A stretch of DNA of 64,000 bases, from the NCBI RefSeq assembly GCF_028476545.1, contig NW_026731982.1, positions 387,001 through 451,000 on the forward strand. Reading direction: 5' to 3'. Positions 11,265 to 23,349 of the stretch are shown here, in pieces. Both the position numbers and the translations under genes were made by a program. A model generated the notes under the pieces. It was not told where the DNA came from and made no database searches. It worked only from the letters and a program-made list of their open reading frames with translations. Position 1 is the first letter of the stretch, and each line of letters begins with the position of its first letter. This DNA is from Physella acuta. Lineage: Eukaryota; Mollusca; Gastropoda; Physidae.

Positions 11265-11365
11265 ATGTATAGCCAAGTTAGCTTTTTTCCCCGCCTCAGA
11301 CACGTAATTTATAGCGTCAGTTGTGTGTTCGCTTTAGTATTACAGTTTTCATCATCGGCTTGTGA
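11265..11365 (-). repeat. Dispersed repeat R2, fragment
   Basis: Carries GTATTACAGTTTTCATCATC followed by GGCTTGTGAGG, the same core as the inverted R2 copy at 46840-46870. Only about 100 bp align. Confidence 0.5.
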
Positions 11366-12879
11366 GGCCAAGTTAGCTTTCAAAATACTTTTAATTAAAA
11401 AATCAGCGGCATCATGTGATACCTTCGATGAAACTAAACATTTCCATCTGTATACAATGCAAAAGTCATAAAATTAAAACGTATAAATCTAAACTACTGA
11501 GAAATTATATATATTTTTTTTTATTTCCTGTTTTTCATTACTTATATAAAGCACTGTTTGCATTAATTTACACCAATACTCTTTACAAATACCTAGTGAA
11601 TTATTATTCTTTTAACAACGGTAATATATATTTGTATTTACTTTGCGACAAATAAATATGCTTCTTTCCCTTAAACTTAAATATTTTAATATGGGAGATA
11701 ACGTGTATAAATATTTTCTCTGTATTTGATGCGTTTACTTACTATTACATTTCAGTGCATTTAATATACATTATCGATACAGTAAATCATACATTCACTA
11801 GTGTGATTATTATATTGTCATATACGACTGTGCACGTGTTATTAGGGCACGTATCAAATAGCGAGCAAACGCCGCCCGTGGATATTATAATTCTAATTCA
11901 ATTTTTGTCACGTGTTTATATAGTGATGAATCACACAATACCACAACAACATTTCTGTACATGATACGTGTCATTATAAAACATGCTAAGTCTCATATGA
12001 AAATAAAATAATCATAATTTTGAATATTTGATTTACTTTATCAACAATGTATATTAAATGCACTGAAATGCCTTTTGGCTAAGATCAATGTGTAGTATTC
12101 GTTATGGATCTACATAAATCTTAGTCATTTGGTTTGTCAGCCCTTTTTACTATATTTTTACTTTATCTTTTACTATATACAGACAATGTATATTCCAGAT
12201 GGCTGCCCTTACACAGGGGCGGAACTGTCATGACGCCAGACCCCGAAATTGGGTATTCTGGTTGGGGAACATTGTTTTTGTAACCAAAATTACATTTTTA
12301 AATACCGAAGTAATGTATTTTCTTGCCTTTTGTTAGTGGTTTTTACACATATTAAGGGTACTCTTATATTTTGTGTTAGCGATGAATAATATAAAGCACA
12401 TATTTTATTAAAAAATGTAATACACACCGCGACACCGATGTTAAGGTGTGGCGAAGTCCTACGCTTCTTGTTTACATCACGATCTGTAAGGACTAGAAGA
12501 TGGGGTAGACAAATATGTGTCTCTCTCACACAAGGAAAATATGTTAAACAACCTTTTTTCCTGAAAGAAAACAGTTGCAAGCAATAATTATCTACACACA
12601 TTTAATCGTTAGTACATCATAACTATTCCACTAAAACTAAAGCTTCCTATATCATTCTTGTCTATCAACAAACTTTCCATGCGTCTTATCAATATGTCAT
12701 TTTTTTCTGAATTCGCCGACTCATACTCATTAAAACTCATATTAACAAGAAAAACAATTATAAATAAAAAACAAATACTCTAACTAAATAAGTATGTATT
12801 TTAAAGTTTATTACTAGAACTAATACACCATAGCAATCAGCTATATACAAAATATATGTAATCGCATGCTCTGACTGTT
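11366..12879. other. AT-rich stretch, nothing recognised
   Basis: Several short open frames occur by chance. None shows a familiar domain, signal peptide or splice context. About 12215-12265 has a GGGGCGGAACTGTC word reminiscent of a MITE end, but no partner end was found. Confidence 0.45.
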
Positions 12880-13200
12880 CTAACTGAAATTAGCATGATG
12901 TGGACGTGTAAGTTCTGACACCTATACAACCGTCTAGGTTTTCTAGCTTCTTTTAATGTCGTAAGTAAGCAATGTACACAGCAATGCAATATTACTAATA
13001 ACAGCTACTTCCCATGTATATATTCAAACTGCATAAGGTAAATAATCTACAGTGTTACTCATCAAATACAACTTTACATTAACGTAATAGTAATTTTTAA
13101 AAAATGCAATAATTGTTTGAATTTTTTTTATAAAACAGAATTGTGCAAAACTGTATTCGTTTTGAAATTTGACTTTTAAGGGGTTTTTCAATTATCATTC
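12880..13200 (+). repeat. Dispersed repeat R1, diverged copy 4
   Basis: Weak but ordered similarity to 2230-2530: an ACCGTCTNGGTTTTC word, ACAGCTACTTCCC, a TAAGGTAAATAATC word, and TGTGCAAAACTGTATTCGTT. No coding potential. Confidence 0.4.
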
Positions 13201-13739
13201 TTTACTTTATTAAAAATAAAAGCTATAGGCACGTTAGTATTTAATTTTGTTCAGATTCAAAACCTTAATTTAATTAATCGTTGCATTATATGCGGATTGT
13301 ATGGTATGTTTATTTCGAAAATAACGTATAATAATTTAATAATTTACTACTGGCAGTAATGTGGGAGACACATTTTACAAAATAAAAGAACTCTTGTCCT
13401 CAAAAAAGCACAGAAAATAGAACCAACATGTATCTACGGCCAAAATTACCAGTATGAATTGGCATATGCTGTATAGTCTTATATATCACTGCTTTAATAA
13501 TTCGTATTTTTAACATTATTTTTTTATTAACTGCACCCCTCCATCGTCAAAAAATTTAAACCAATGGCTAAAATCGCACACAAAATAATTCTTAAAAATT
13601 TTTAAAATGAAAATAAAAACCACTCAGATAATTTGTTCCTAACAAACACAGGGCAAGAGTGTACATTTAGACTTGCTGTTGTTTGTTGTAACGATATAAT
13701 GAATTTAGAGAGCACGTCAATAAATTATGTGTGTAGTAA

Positions 13740-14390
13740 TCTATATATATAAAGCAAAGTGACGCAGACGCGTCAAATTTGGCACGATGATGCCTTGGGG
13801 CGATAAACACGAGGGTCGGTGACGGTTTGCCAAAAAGTCTACGGAGAGGGGGTCAAAACTGACCTCGACTGACGGGCGCCTTATATGGTCTTTATTACGA
13901 AAAAAACTTTCGTCCGACGACCCCCTTGAAATTTAGTGAGGTGGTAGAAGAACGCCTTGGGGTGTCACAAAAACTCGCCATGTCCGGGAAAAATCGGGAA
14001 ATGTGTCAAAACTGACCAGTCGTATTTCCGTATATAATCTTTGTATTTTATGGGAAAAACAGAGGGTCATTTCAAAACGGATTTTAAGGGCGCTTACCCT
14101 CTTTACATCTGGCTAATTGTATAGGTAAATGGCGTGGCCGTAGGGCAATTCTTCGGTTTCACTCAAAACCCTCGACGAAGGCTAAAACATGCCCGCTAGT
14201 GAAATGCTCTTTATATGAGCTCTTTTACGAAAAAAACATTCGTCCGACCTAGGGGTGACAGAAAAAACTTGCCACATCCGGGAAAAATCTGCAAATGGGT
14301 CAAAACTGACCAGTTGTATTACCCTATATAATCTTTGTATTTTATGGGATATATCCTGAGATATATGCTTCACCGCCAAAAACACACACA
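13740..14390 (+). repeat. Repeat with an internal 135-160-bp duplication, Helitron-like start
   Basis: Opens with TCTATATATATAAAGC, like other Helitron-type starts here. A block at about 13890-14052 recurs at about 14212-14350. Both contain ACGAAAAAAAC, TTCGTCCGAC, CCGGGAAAAATC and TCAAAACTGACCAG, and both end in ATAATCTTTGTATTTTATGG. The compositionally balanced sequence stands out from its AT-rich surroundings. Family not identified. Confidence 0.5.
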
Positions 14391-14409
14391 CAAATACAAA
14401 TGCTTATTA

Positions 14410-15496
14410 AAACAGATCCTACTCAAAACGTTTGCTCAGAGTACAATCCATCTAATCACTTTAACCTGACGTTATTACATATTTAAGTAATGACGTTAGC
14501 CCTACAACCCGCTAAAATAGATCGTACAATATATTTGTCTCCTAACAGAGGACTAAACAAGTCAACAATGATCGCTTTATTTCCGCTATCAAAAGTAATC
14601 AAGTGGAATGTTAAATCAAATCCTGTTCTCGACCCATTTTATCAGCAAACGTTATACACACAATGACAGATAGCCATACATGATCTACTGGGTATTAAAC
14701 ATGAGTTTGTATTTTAGGGTTAGTTTTAGGCCGAGCATTTCTAACAGAAAATCAATAGAGAAGCAATATATTTTTGAGTTAGCGAAATAAACGTTTATTT
14801 AAAACTAAGGGTAACAATTAGAGCTTAAACTTTTTATTCTAATGCCACTGACTGTTTTGGACTGGGTTTTTTTTTGCGTGAGGTAAGTGGGTAAGGGTAT
14901 TTTTTTTTAACATCATAAAAAAACGGCGTAAAATTATTATTGGCTATGTGAAAACATCTTCCTTAATTTTCTTTAAACAAGTTTTAATCGCGTTTCTGCT
15001 CAACACCAGTAATTATTACTAGTTCCTTTAAACTGCTATTTCGTGAATTGCTAATATTTACCTGCATTAGTTATCCCCCTTGATAAAAACTAAACTAGTC
15101 AGGGGACATAAACCAGTACCCTTGCACAATAAAATTGGTATAAATAAAGAAGGATTTAAAAGTGAACAGGAACATGTTGGTTACCATTTAAAAAACAAAA
15201 CATAATACTATCTCATTAAAAATTTAATGTCGATTAAATTGTAGGTATAATTAAAATTTTTCTTTGAGTTATTATGTTAAAACATTGTACTTTAATCTAT
15301 ATAAAGAACATACTTGTTAACATCGGATCATTTCTTTCGATGTTTAACAATTTGTACTCCTCGAGCTTTTCGTAACATCATTTATTTACTCAACTGTAAA
15401 TCTAAACCGTTTGAAAAGGTCCTGGAACGGATTGTTTTATATATCTGCTTCCCGGTCTTTTGGCACGATCAAGTGATAACCTTTACGCATCCAACC
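14410..15496 (+). mobile_element. 5' UTR of the LINE copy carrying ORF1
   Basis: Aligns along its length with 31310-32165, 38730-39470, 44160-44590 and 29890-30900 (the last interrupted). Shared words are ATGATCGCTTTATTTCCG, CTGTTCTCGACCCATTTTAT, GAGTTCCTTTAAACT-like, GGGACATAAACCA and TTAACATCGGATC. It runs directly into ORF1 here, which identifies it as the LINE 5' leader. A promoter is expected in such leaders but is not visible. Confidence 0.75.
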
Positions 15497-16834
15497 ATGT
15501 CATCTCCTAGAGAACTGACGTATGCAAATATAGTCAACATCACCAAAGGGGTTGCGCCCTTGGATGTTCCCCCTGGGTCGAGAGACTTGGGGAGGAGCCA
15601 CCCGGACTACGGTTCGGTTGGCTTAATGAAATCCAGGGCCCAACCCTTTTCAGCTACCACTGCCATCCTGAACCTGCCGAACGAAGATTGCCCGGAACTC
15701 TTTCCTGCTGACTCACCTACTATACAAGTCACCATAAGCTCAAAAGGTCATCCCAACATGAGAGGTCACATCTTACGCCAGCTCATAAGCGACCATCAGA
15801 TCCTACTCCTCAACTACGGGCGCGCTGACACCTGGTACTTTTCCTCATCAGAATTCGACGTCACCACTCTACACAATACGCACAAAACATATGGCCCCTA
15901 CATATTACGCTTCACTATACACGAAAAAGACAGAATAAACGGTACCCTTAGATGGGTCCCACCCACACTCAGCGATCGCATACTCATACAAGCATTACAA
16001 CCATACAGCAACAAAGAACCATCCATAAACGCAATCCCTCACACTACCAATCGCAGCTTCTCCATATACACTGACAACCCAGCAACCATCCCCCACTACA
16101 TACAAATAAACTACAAAAACAAAGCACTCAACATTCTAGTAGCCATCAAAGACAGAAAGCAAGCCTGCCAAACCTGCTCCTCAACTGCGCATTGGACCAA
16201 CCGCTGTCAAGTACTTAGTCCAGAGTCAACACCCACGATTCTACCACCAGCACAAACTGAAGCTCCACCTGCTCCACAAGCTCCAATGCCAAGCCAACAC
16301 CACACAGAGTCAATGGCCAATGACCAACCTACAGCACAGGATACAGCAATACCTGCACCACAACCCCAGATACCAAGCAACCCTCAAAAACCTTCAACAA
16401 CAAACCTAGCCTCAGAAATGGAAACTAGCTCGTCAATGAAAAGAAAAAACCAAACCAGTCCCACTGAATTAGGGAAAACAACTAAAGAAAAAAAACACGC
16501 AAAGCAAATCAAAAACCCCCTCACATGTAAATACTGCCTTAACTCGCACCAAACACTCGAGGAACTAATGCATCACGAAGCTACAGAACATCAGGAATTC
16601 AAGCAATGCCACCACTGCAACGATGGAATAATCCACGATGCTATTTCTAAACACTACGAAGAAAAGCATTACACATCTCTCTCCAGATGTATTTTCTGTG
16701 GTGAAGTCCTCCCAAAATATAGCTACTTTCACCACGTCTTAGCGCACCACAAAGATATTATGACTGAGAAACAAATAAACGATATAAATAAAGGCATAAA
16801 AAAAGGACAAAAAAAAATCTCTGAAGGGAAATAA
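15497..16834 (+). CDS. LINE ORF1 protein, intact, 445 codons
   Basis: ORF1 nucleic-acid-binding protein of a Tx1/L1-like non-LTR retrotransposon; such proteins coat the element RNA in the cytoplasm and accompany it to the nucleus. The chosen start (MSSPRELTYANIV) has a good AACCATG context. The frame is open for 61 codons upstream, but that part belongs to the conserved 5' leader. Residues about 70-220 form the gag-like, RNA-recognition-type region. A CCHC knuckle is at C224-C227-H232-C237. A Pro/Gln/Thr-rich linker spans about 240-335. Three C2H2-like fingers follow, beginning at C344-C347, C371-C374 and C398-C401 with paired histidines. A Lys-rich tail closes the protein. There is no stop or shift, so the copy is young or conserved. 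No ORF2 follows; downstream sequence is AT-rich and non-coding. A decayed relative is at 4755-4985. Certain as LINE ORF1; clade assignment is less sure. Confidence 0.85.
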   Translation: MSSPRELTYANIVNITKGVAPLDVPPGSRDLGRSHPDYGSVGLMKSRAQPFSATTAILNLPNEDCPELFPADSPTIQVTISSKGHPNMRGHILRQLISDHQILLLNYGRADTWYFSSSEFDVTTLHNTHKTYGPYILRFTIHEKDRINGTLRWVPPTLSDRILIQALQPYSNKEPSINAIPHTTNRSFSIYTDNPATIPHYIQINYKNKALNILVAIKDRKQACQTCSSTAHWTNRCQVLSPESTPTILPPAQTEAPPAPQAPMPSQHHTESMANDQPTAQDTAIPAPQPQIPSNPQKPSTTNLASEMETSSSMKRKNQTSPTELGKTTKEKKHAKQIKNPLTCKYCLNSHQTLEELMHHEATEHQEFKQCHHCNDGIIHDAISKHYEEKHYTSLSRCIFCGEVLPKYSYFHHVLAHHKDIMTEKQINDINKGIKKGQKKISEGK

Positions 16835-17239
16835 ATATAACAATACAATAGGGAAACTAAAAAGACACTGCTACGATATCATTGTTAAACGTTTTGTATT
16901 AGTCACAATTGAACTAGTATATTATGCTTTAATGTTATACTATGTATTACATTGTAATTTTTTTTTAACATGCAACCTATCCACTTGTGGAAGGAACAAT
17001 ATTAAACGCCAAAGAAAAAAAAAAAAGTTTTGTTTTGTACACAAAGATCAATCCTATCGCCCCCTAACCCACCACGCCGAGGGAAAAACAAATCCCTTGA
17101 ATCATCATTTAATTACACATTTGCATTTTCAGGTTGTTTTTATTTATTTTTTTTATATTTAGACGTTTTGTATTAGATCTATGTATAAGTAAACCATCTT
17201 AAATGAATGAAAGTAGGCTACAAGTAAGAAAGAAGGATT
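16835..17239. other. Non-coding sequence after ORF1
   Basis: No ORF2 or endonuclease similarity follows ORF1. A-tracts at about 17018-17029 and mixed AT-rich sequence. The LINE copy therefore ends soon after its ORF1. Confidence 0.5.
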
Positions 17240-17400
17240 ACTATTGTAAATCTGTAGCAGTCCTCACAAGGCGGTGATGAAAATTGTAATACTAAAAAAA
17301 AAAAAAAAAAAGATCAATCCTATACTAACAGATTGTTACAAGCATAATGTTAGAAAATCACATGCAAATATGGATACATAATTATATAACAAAACAAAAT
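17240..17400 (+). repeat. Dispersed repeat R2, copy 2
   Basis: Ordered match to 8065-8250 (CAGTCCTCACAAGGCGGTGA, TCAATCCTATACTAAC, AGAAAATCACATGCAAA) with an 18-bp poly-A inserted. Upstream words (AAACCATCTTAAATGAATGA) match the inverted copy at 46800-46950, so R2 extends to about 17180. Confidence 0.6.
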
Positions 17401-17935
17401 CTACAAAAATGCAGTCCCCAAACAGGAAGGTAGTAAGCGGATACCGCCTACTCTCTTTCAACAACGACAAACAAAGAATAAAACACACAATTAGTACACG
17501 GAACAGCCACCTGCTTTCTATGTGAAACCAACTTCGAAAGCAGCAAATATATTGCTGATAAAGAACATTTGATCAGAACTCTAAGTTTTTTGCAAGTCAA
17601 ACATATATTACATTTTATTTTACAACTAAAACATAAACGGAGTCAATCTCGTTTATGTTGATCTCTAATTGTTAGAAACATAATGTAAAATAAAATATAT
17701 AATTACACAATTAAAAAAAATAGTGGATTACAAATGTCTGATATACTAGATGAGTAATGGTTTACACATGATAATTTGCATAATCCAGGCACATCAGCAC
17801 ACAATTTAAATGCGGAAGGTTGTAAGAGACGTGACTAATAACAATAGTTTAAATACTATAATAATATAAATAATAATTTTAAATAGTGCGCTTCATGAGT
17901 ATGAGGGTCAGCGGCTCTTAGGAGACACTTGATCC

Positions 17936-18055
17936 GCGTCAGACCAGTGACCCGCGTAAGACCAGTGACCCGCGTCAGACCAGTGACCCGCGTCAGACCA
18001 GTGACCCGCACCAGACCAGTGACCCGCACCAGACCAGTGACCCGCGTCAGACTAG
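17936..18055. repeat. 18-bp tandem repeat, about 7 units
   Basis: Unit GACCCGCGTCAGACCAGT with GTAAG and CACCAG variants. The unit length is a multiple of three, so both strands read as open repeats (an R-V-R-P-V-T motif on plus). No start context or signal suggests translation. GC-rich and CpG-containing, unlike its surroundings. Confidence 0.85.
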
Positions 18056-18159
18056 GATGGGGTGTAGTACTGGTCAAACCCAGATGGTCACGTGACACAA
18101 ATTATCTTCTTCATGATGTTGCAAAACTTATTATTAGAAAACACAAAGCTGATGAAATA

Positions 18160-18600
18160 CACTAAGTAACATGCAAACACCACAACAAACGGATTCTACT
18201 TAAAGCCATTGTCCACACTGCATATGAAACGTTTGAATCACTTCACCCATTCGTTATACACTCTATTTGAACTAAACCACACATCAGTCAGTGGAGCCAT
18301 ATATCAACAACCTCACTAAACCTTAGACCTACTACCCCACACCACACTAGACCATCTCGTTACAACCTTAAACCTCACTAAACCTAGACCCATACCACAC
18401 TAGACCGTGTCAATACAACCCCAACCCTCACTAACCCCTAACCTTAACCTTAAAACAGACCTCACACTACGTCTGCCGACTGACGACAAAACAAACCAAA
18501 ATAGAATCGCTACATTTCCGTTATGGAGGTCACATATAAAGTTATGAAATATGCTAATCCATAATTAAAACAAAGTTAACCCTAAGACCATTTAAAACAA
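18160..18600. other. C/A-rich degenerate repeat tract
   Basis: Irregular recurrence of CTCACTAAACC and TAACCTTAACC words resembling decayed telomere-like or simple repeat. A similar tract lies at about 20750-20970. No gene. Confidence 0.4.
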
Positions 18601-18621
18601 AAGTCGATATTAATGCAAAAA

Positions 18622-18993
<372 letters not shown>

Positions 18994-19339
18994 GTTCTTA
19001 ATCATTAGTGTTGAAGGGGATCGAGATTTATCTGCCAGTGGGTTTGAACTCGAGACCTTGTTTGAATTTATCAACCATTAACTTTTTGCCGACTCGACAA
19101 CGCCTCCAACACAATTAAGCGTTACGTGTCAACTGGTTATGCGCCATTGAGGCCATTCACTCCGATTTCAGTCTGCTTTTCCATAGCCTAGTAAACTCCA
19201 CGCACGCATTTTATAATCGAATTAAATACATACCAAAATTTCTTTTATTGTGTGCGAGTTGAAATATTTCAATGCATCAATCATCACAGCTGTGTAAACA
19301 AGGTAATAAATGCCAGCCCAGGAGACTTGCGTAAGTCCA

Positions 19340-19780
19340 AATATCTTTAGTAAAGAACACACAGCAGATGGGCTTTGATCTTGTTGTTTTTTAGCGCAAT
19401 TTCCATACTGGAATTTTCATACTCGTCATTTCTGGTGATGGATGGATGGATGTGTGTCCGCAGCTTTAAGTCGTATCTCCTCCTCAACGAAGCAATATCG
19501 AGGACTAGTTCCAAAAGCAAATATGTTAAGCAAGTTCCGAGGATGATTGTGGGCCAAAAAAATTCCCGGAATTCCTTCCTGGGTTTCCCGGAAAAGCCAA
19601 AAAACCTCGAAAAAATGCAGTTTTTGGCCCATATCTCGGCAACCAGACCACTTAGCGACTTGAAACATTTACCAATCGATTCCCGCCATACTTTAGAACA
19701 ATATTGCCGAAGAAAGTTTTCAAAAATATCCTTTCGTTCGGTCACAAAAAAATAATTAAGAACATTTAAACTGAGCATCG
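19340..19780. other. Unassigned moderately GC segment, open on both strands
   Basis: Frames of 126 codons on plus and 143 on minus overlap here, but neither resembles a known domain. The TATCCTTTCGTTCGGTCACA word at 19727-19746 recurs at about 19900-19920, so this looks like repeat rather than gene. Family unknown. Confidence 0.3.
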
Positions 19781-20133
19781 TTAGGCCTAGGATGATATTT
19801 ACTACTTTTTTAAACGGAGCATCGTGTAGGCCTACTCGTTAAAATAAAACTTTTTCCGTTGATATAGGTTAATATAGTTGTCTTTTTTAGCACAAAAAAA
19901 TATCCTTTCGTTCGGTCACAAAAAATTAAAAATTGTTATGGATAACATAAGGAAATTGCGCTTAAATTGTCACTAGACTTTTTATTAACTTGTTTTTTGT
20001 GTCGCCACGTGCTTTGATAAGAGACATCAATAATACAATTCTCTTGGGGTTTCAACATTGGTGATTATTTTTTTTACATTTTCTAGCTTATTATTTTTCT
20101 TTAATTATGACACATTTTTTTGTTCAGTCAACA

Positions 20134-20445
20134 ATGCCTGACGTCTTGTGGGTCCGCCTGTCTGCGGTTACCTTCTGCATCTGCCTCTCTCTGTCATCGC
20201 ATGTCGTGTCGGCCGCTGGGGTCGGAGAACGAGAACAGCACTCGCTGGCCCAACGGTCAGACGCGGAGACTAGCAAAGGCGCGGATCCAATATCGAAACG
20301 AGACGCCGAAGAAGACTTTAATGAATTTCTTCGGAAACTTTTCAACCCAGCCTGGGAAGCTTTAAGACAAGAGGAAATTGAGCGGCAAAAAATTAAATAC
20401 TGGGAAGACGTCCGTAAATATATGGAACAAGGCGGCGAATACTAG
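20134..20445 (+). CDS. Candidate secreted peptide precursor, 103 aa
   Basis: Not recognised as a named gene. Residues 1-27 (MPDVLWVRLSAVTFCICLSL then SSHVVSA) form a clear signal peptide with an A-x-A-like cleavage site. A propeptide follows up to a Lys-Arg site at about 55-56 (ISKR). The remaining 47 residues have no cysteine. They are strongly charged and predicted amphipathic helix (DAEEDFNEFLRKLF, then EIERQKIKYWEDV). This is the layout of a neuropeptide, hormone or other processed secreted peptide. I chose the internal ATG because TTTTTTTGTTCAG just upstream (ending 20127) reads as a 3' splice site, putting the exon start at 20128, and because CAACAATG is a good context. An AATAAA lies 15 bp after the stop. 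Base composition is much more balanced than the flanks. An upstream non-coding exon is expected but not located. Confidence 0.6.
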   Translation: MPDVLWVRLSAVTFCICLSLSSHVVSAAGVGEREQHSLAQRSDAETSKGADPISKRDAEEDFNEFLRKLFNPAWEALRQEEIERQKIKYWEDVRKYMEQGGEY

Positions 20446-20459
20446 AAAGAATAATTAAA

Positions 20460-20465
20460 AATAAA
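20460..20465 (+). terminator. AATAAA polyadenylation signal of the peptide gene
   Basis: Canonical hexamer 15 bp downstream of the stop codon at 20443-20445, consistent with a short 3' UTR. Confidence 0.5.
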
Positions 20466-20499
20466 GTTGCTCTGATAAATTAGCAGAGAGAGAGAATAC

Positions 20500-21400
20500 A
20501 AAGAAACAGAGATACGATCTTTGCATAAATGTATTAAACATAAATAGCCTTCAGATGTTAGTTTTTATTTATTTTTTTCATTTTATTGCTCTGTGCTGTC
20601 ATTATGTCTTTTGTTTTAGGGCATTCATTCTCTCAAAATGAGCTCTTATAAACATCTTTTACACAAAATATGAAAGTTGTATGAAAATTTAAGCTGGCAT
20701 TTGTGTGGCGCTTGAGTTTAACACTCAACAGCTCACAAAGGCTGAGCCTAACATTAAGGTAATACTTACTATAACAAAACAAGACTATCCATTACACTCA
20801 TACCATAATAATTCTAACACTGAAATGAGACCTATCTAACAGCACCTAAGACTGACCATATCAATGACCTCATCCTTACCTAACGCTAACCTAAGATTGA
20901 CCATAACACTGACCTACGACTGACATTAACACCTAACTAAAACTCAAAGTAAACTGACCTAAGACTGATCCACCATATTAGAGACACAAATCTTACACCG
21001 TTTATCATTCGCTATCAGAGGGGTGAAACTCGCCTTCGCAATTTCACTCCATCCTGTGAACACCTGTACTGACCGGGTCATAGAAAAACTAGGAATGACG
21101 TCACATGACACACAGCGACAAAACGAGGCAAAGAAAAAGACAACTTTCAAGGGAAATAAAACAAATTGTCTGTGGACAAGCCTTCGCTTGGACCAACCAT
21201 ATATGGTCGAAACACTTTCGGTCAAACGGCATCTATGTATGTATGATCGGAAAATATGTGTTTTCCTATGCAATTTAGAAAGAACGGTGGCATTTAATTT
21301 ATATAGAGGAATAAGAATTAAATATATACATCTATGTATACACACAAACACAGACCAACTTCAACATGCAAGTATAAACATACATACTTATACACATACT
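20500..21400. other. No recognised gene
   Basis: About 20750-20970 is a degenerate tract of CCTAAGACTGACC-like words. About 21000-21330 has a 136-codon frame on plus and a 130-codon frame on minus with no recognisable domain or signal. I do not call either. Confidence 0.4.
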
Positions 21401-21433
21401 CACAAACTCTCTCTCACACACACACACATGTAA

Positions 21434-21547
<114 letters not shown>

Positions 21548-21776
21548 CGGTAAGTAAAATTTGTGTTCGCAGAAAATTCGCACCCTACCAGGGCACCGGC
21601 GGACACGCCTGATTCAATTTAGTGAGCGACTGTAACGCTTGCACAGTTTAGAACGAACTCAGGCACCATTGCGCTCAGGGGAAAGTCCAGGGCGCCAGAT
21701 CGAACCCTACAGGGGCGCCGGGGCACGCGCCTTTTTCGATATAGTTAACGATTATTTTCTCACGTCTTGTCTTTAG

Positions 21777-21870
21777 TCAGAGGCGTAGTGAGGGCGGGGC
21801 GGGGGGGGGGGGGGGGGGGTGAGGACCGCACCAGGTGACGTATTAAGGGTTGTGACACCAGGGCACAATA
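21777..21870. mobile_element. Fragment of a CAGNGGCGTAGC-type MITE
   Basis: Starts CAGAGGCGTAGTGAGGGCGG, has a long G-tract, then CGCACCAGGTGAC, as in the inverted end of the MITE at 43-330. No second end. Confidence 0.6.
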
Positions 21871-22149
21871 TTGCAAAATGTACAGAATAAAATGCTATTT
21901 GCCAGTTCCATTAATGGTTAATTACAGTTTAATAGTTTTTTAAGTGCAAATCGACATTTATTACAACGAGGGTGTGGATGACATTATGACGTAAACGTGC
22001 TAAATATAAAGAAAACAATACTACATCCAACTGAATTATTAACGGACTAAAGATAGACATCGTTACTATTAAGTCAACAATGATTAAAGCTTATACACAT
22101 ACATGTACGCGTATGCAGCATATATTTAAATTGTAGACATGTGTGCGAC

Positions 22150-22260
<111 letters not shown>

Positions 22261-22413
22261 TTGTGATTGTATGCACATGTATAGCAATGTTCTTGATTAT
22301 TATGACACACAGATTGCTGAAAGGCAGACACACATTATACAAAGAGAGACATTGACAAAACACACTGAAACACACGTTTACATATAGCCTACACACAGAC
22401 AGCAATTTCACGA

Positions 22414-22571
22414 CTACAGGCAGAGAACCATTTGCTTGAGATTTATTCAAGTGGATTTACTAATTGCTACAGGCAGAGAACCATTTGTTTGAGATTTATT
22501 CAAGTGGATTTACTAATTGCTACAGGCAGAGAACCATTTGTTTGAGATTTATTCAAGTGGATTTACTAATT
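22414..22571. repeat. 53-bp tandem repeat, 3 units
   Basis: Three nearly identical units beginning CTACAGGCAGAGAACCATTT and ending TTTACTAATTG. Units start at 22414, 22467 and 22520; identity is almost complete, so the expansion is recent. Confidence 0.92.
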
Positions 22572-22979
22572 GGTGTGGTCTGATTGAAATGTTTTCATGC
22601 CATTGCTCGTTTAATCTGTGACAGCTGTATCTTTGTTAGCGAATTTGATCGATATTTCATCTAAAATCATCGCATACACGCAAGCACACACACGCACATA
22701 CGAACACATTTGTTCACTGTCTTACTTTGGTTACGCTGTTGTAGCCTAATTCTGCCTAAATTATTTAACTTAAAAGTGTTGATATTTGTATGTATATCGT
22801 TTAGCACTATACAGTCATTTGGTTTGCTTTGTATCAAAGTTTTGTCGCTAATGTTTATGTGTTTTTAAAGATGCATTTCCTTATTTGCTTGATCTCCGAT
22901 TTTACGAATCTATTAGGTTTCTTTGCATTTGTTGCTAAGAATATTATTTTTTTTTTTTAAAAGATCTGTCAACTAAAGC
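22572..22979. other. No recognised feature
   Basis: AT-rich with a (CA) patch near 22680-22700. No coding similarity. Confidence 0.45.
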
Positions 22980-23145
22980 GAGCCGCAGGTTGAACGTTTG
23001 AGGGGGGGGGGGGGGCGTGCAAATCAAAATCTCGAGGGGGGGGTGCAAATCGGAAGTTTGAGGGGGGTGCAAATCGAAATCTCGAGGGGGGGGTGCAAAT
23101 CTAAATGTTTGTCCCCGGGCGCCGGGAAGGGTCGCTACGCCTCTG
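22980..23145. mobile_element. Fragment of G-rich MITE
   Basis: Repeats of GAGGGGGGGTGCAAATC and the end GGGTCGCTACGCCTCTG match the right half of 2817-2970. The left end is missing. Confidence 0.6.
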
Positions 23146-23349
23146 CTCTGGTATAGTTTATTTCGTATAAAAATGGGTTTGTCCACCACTGTGATGATCT
23201 CTTCAGTTGTCTTGGAATCCAAATAATTTTGAGCTGAACGAATCTTATACACCAGGGGTTGGCAAACTTTTGATTAATAATAGAATACAAATGTATAGAC
23301 TAAAATGTAGAAACGTATTTTGCTTTTTACTTTCCTGATTATTTTAAAT

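Noticed and set aside
19347-19778. Minus-strand 143-codon and plus-strand 126-codon frames as genes
   Set aside because: No domain, no codon signal, and part of the segment is repeated nearby; more likely repeat.
20959-21433. 130-136-codon frames on both strands
   Set aside because: No recognisable similarity or splice context; the plus-strand frame runs into a CA microsatellite.
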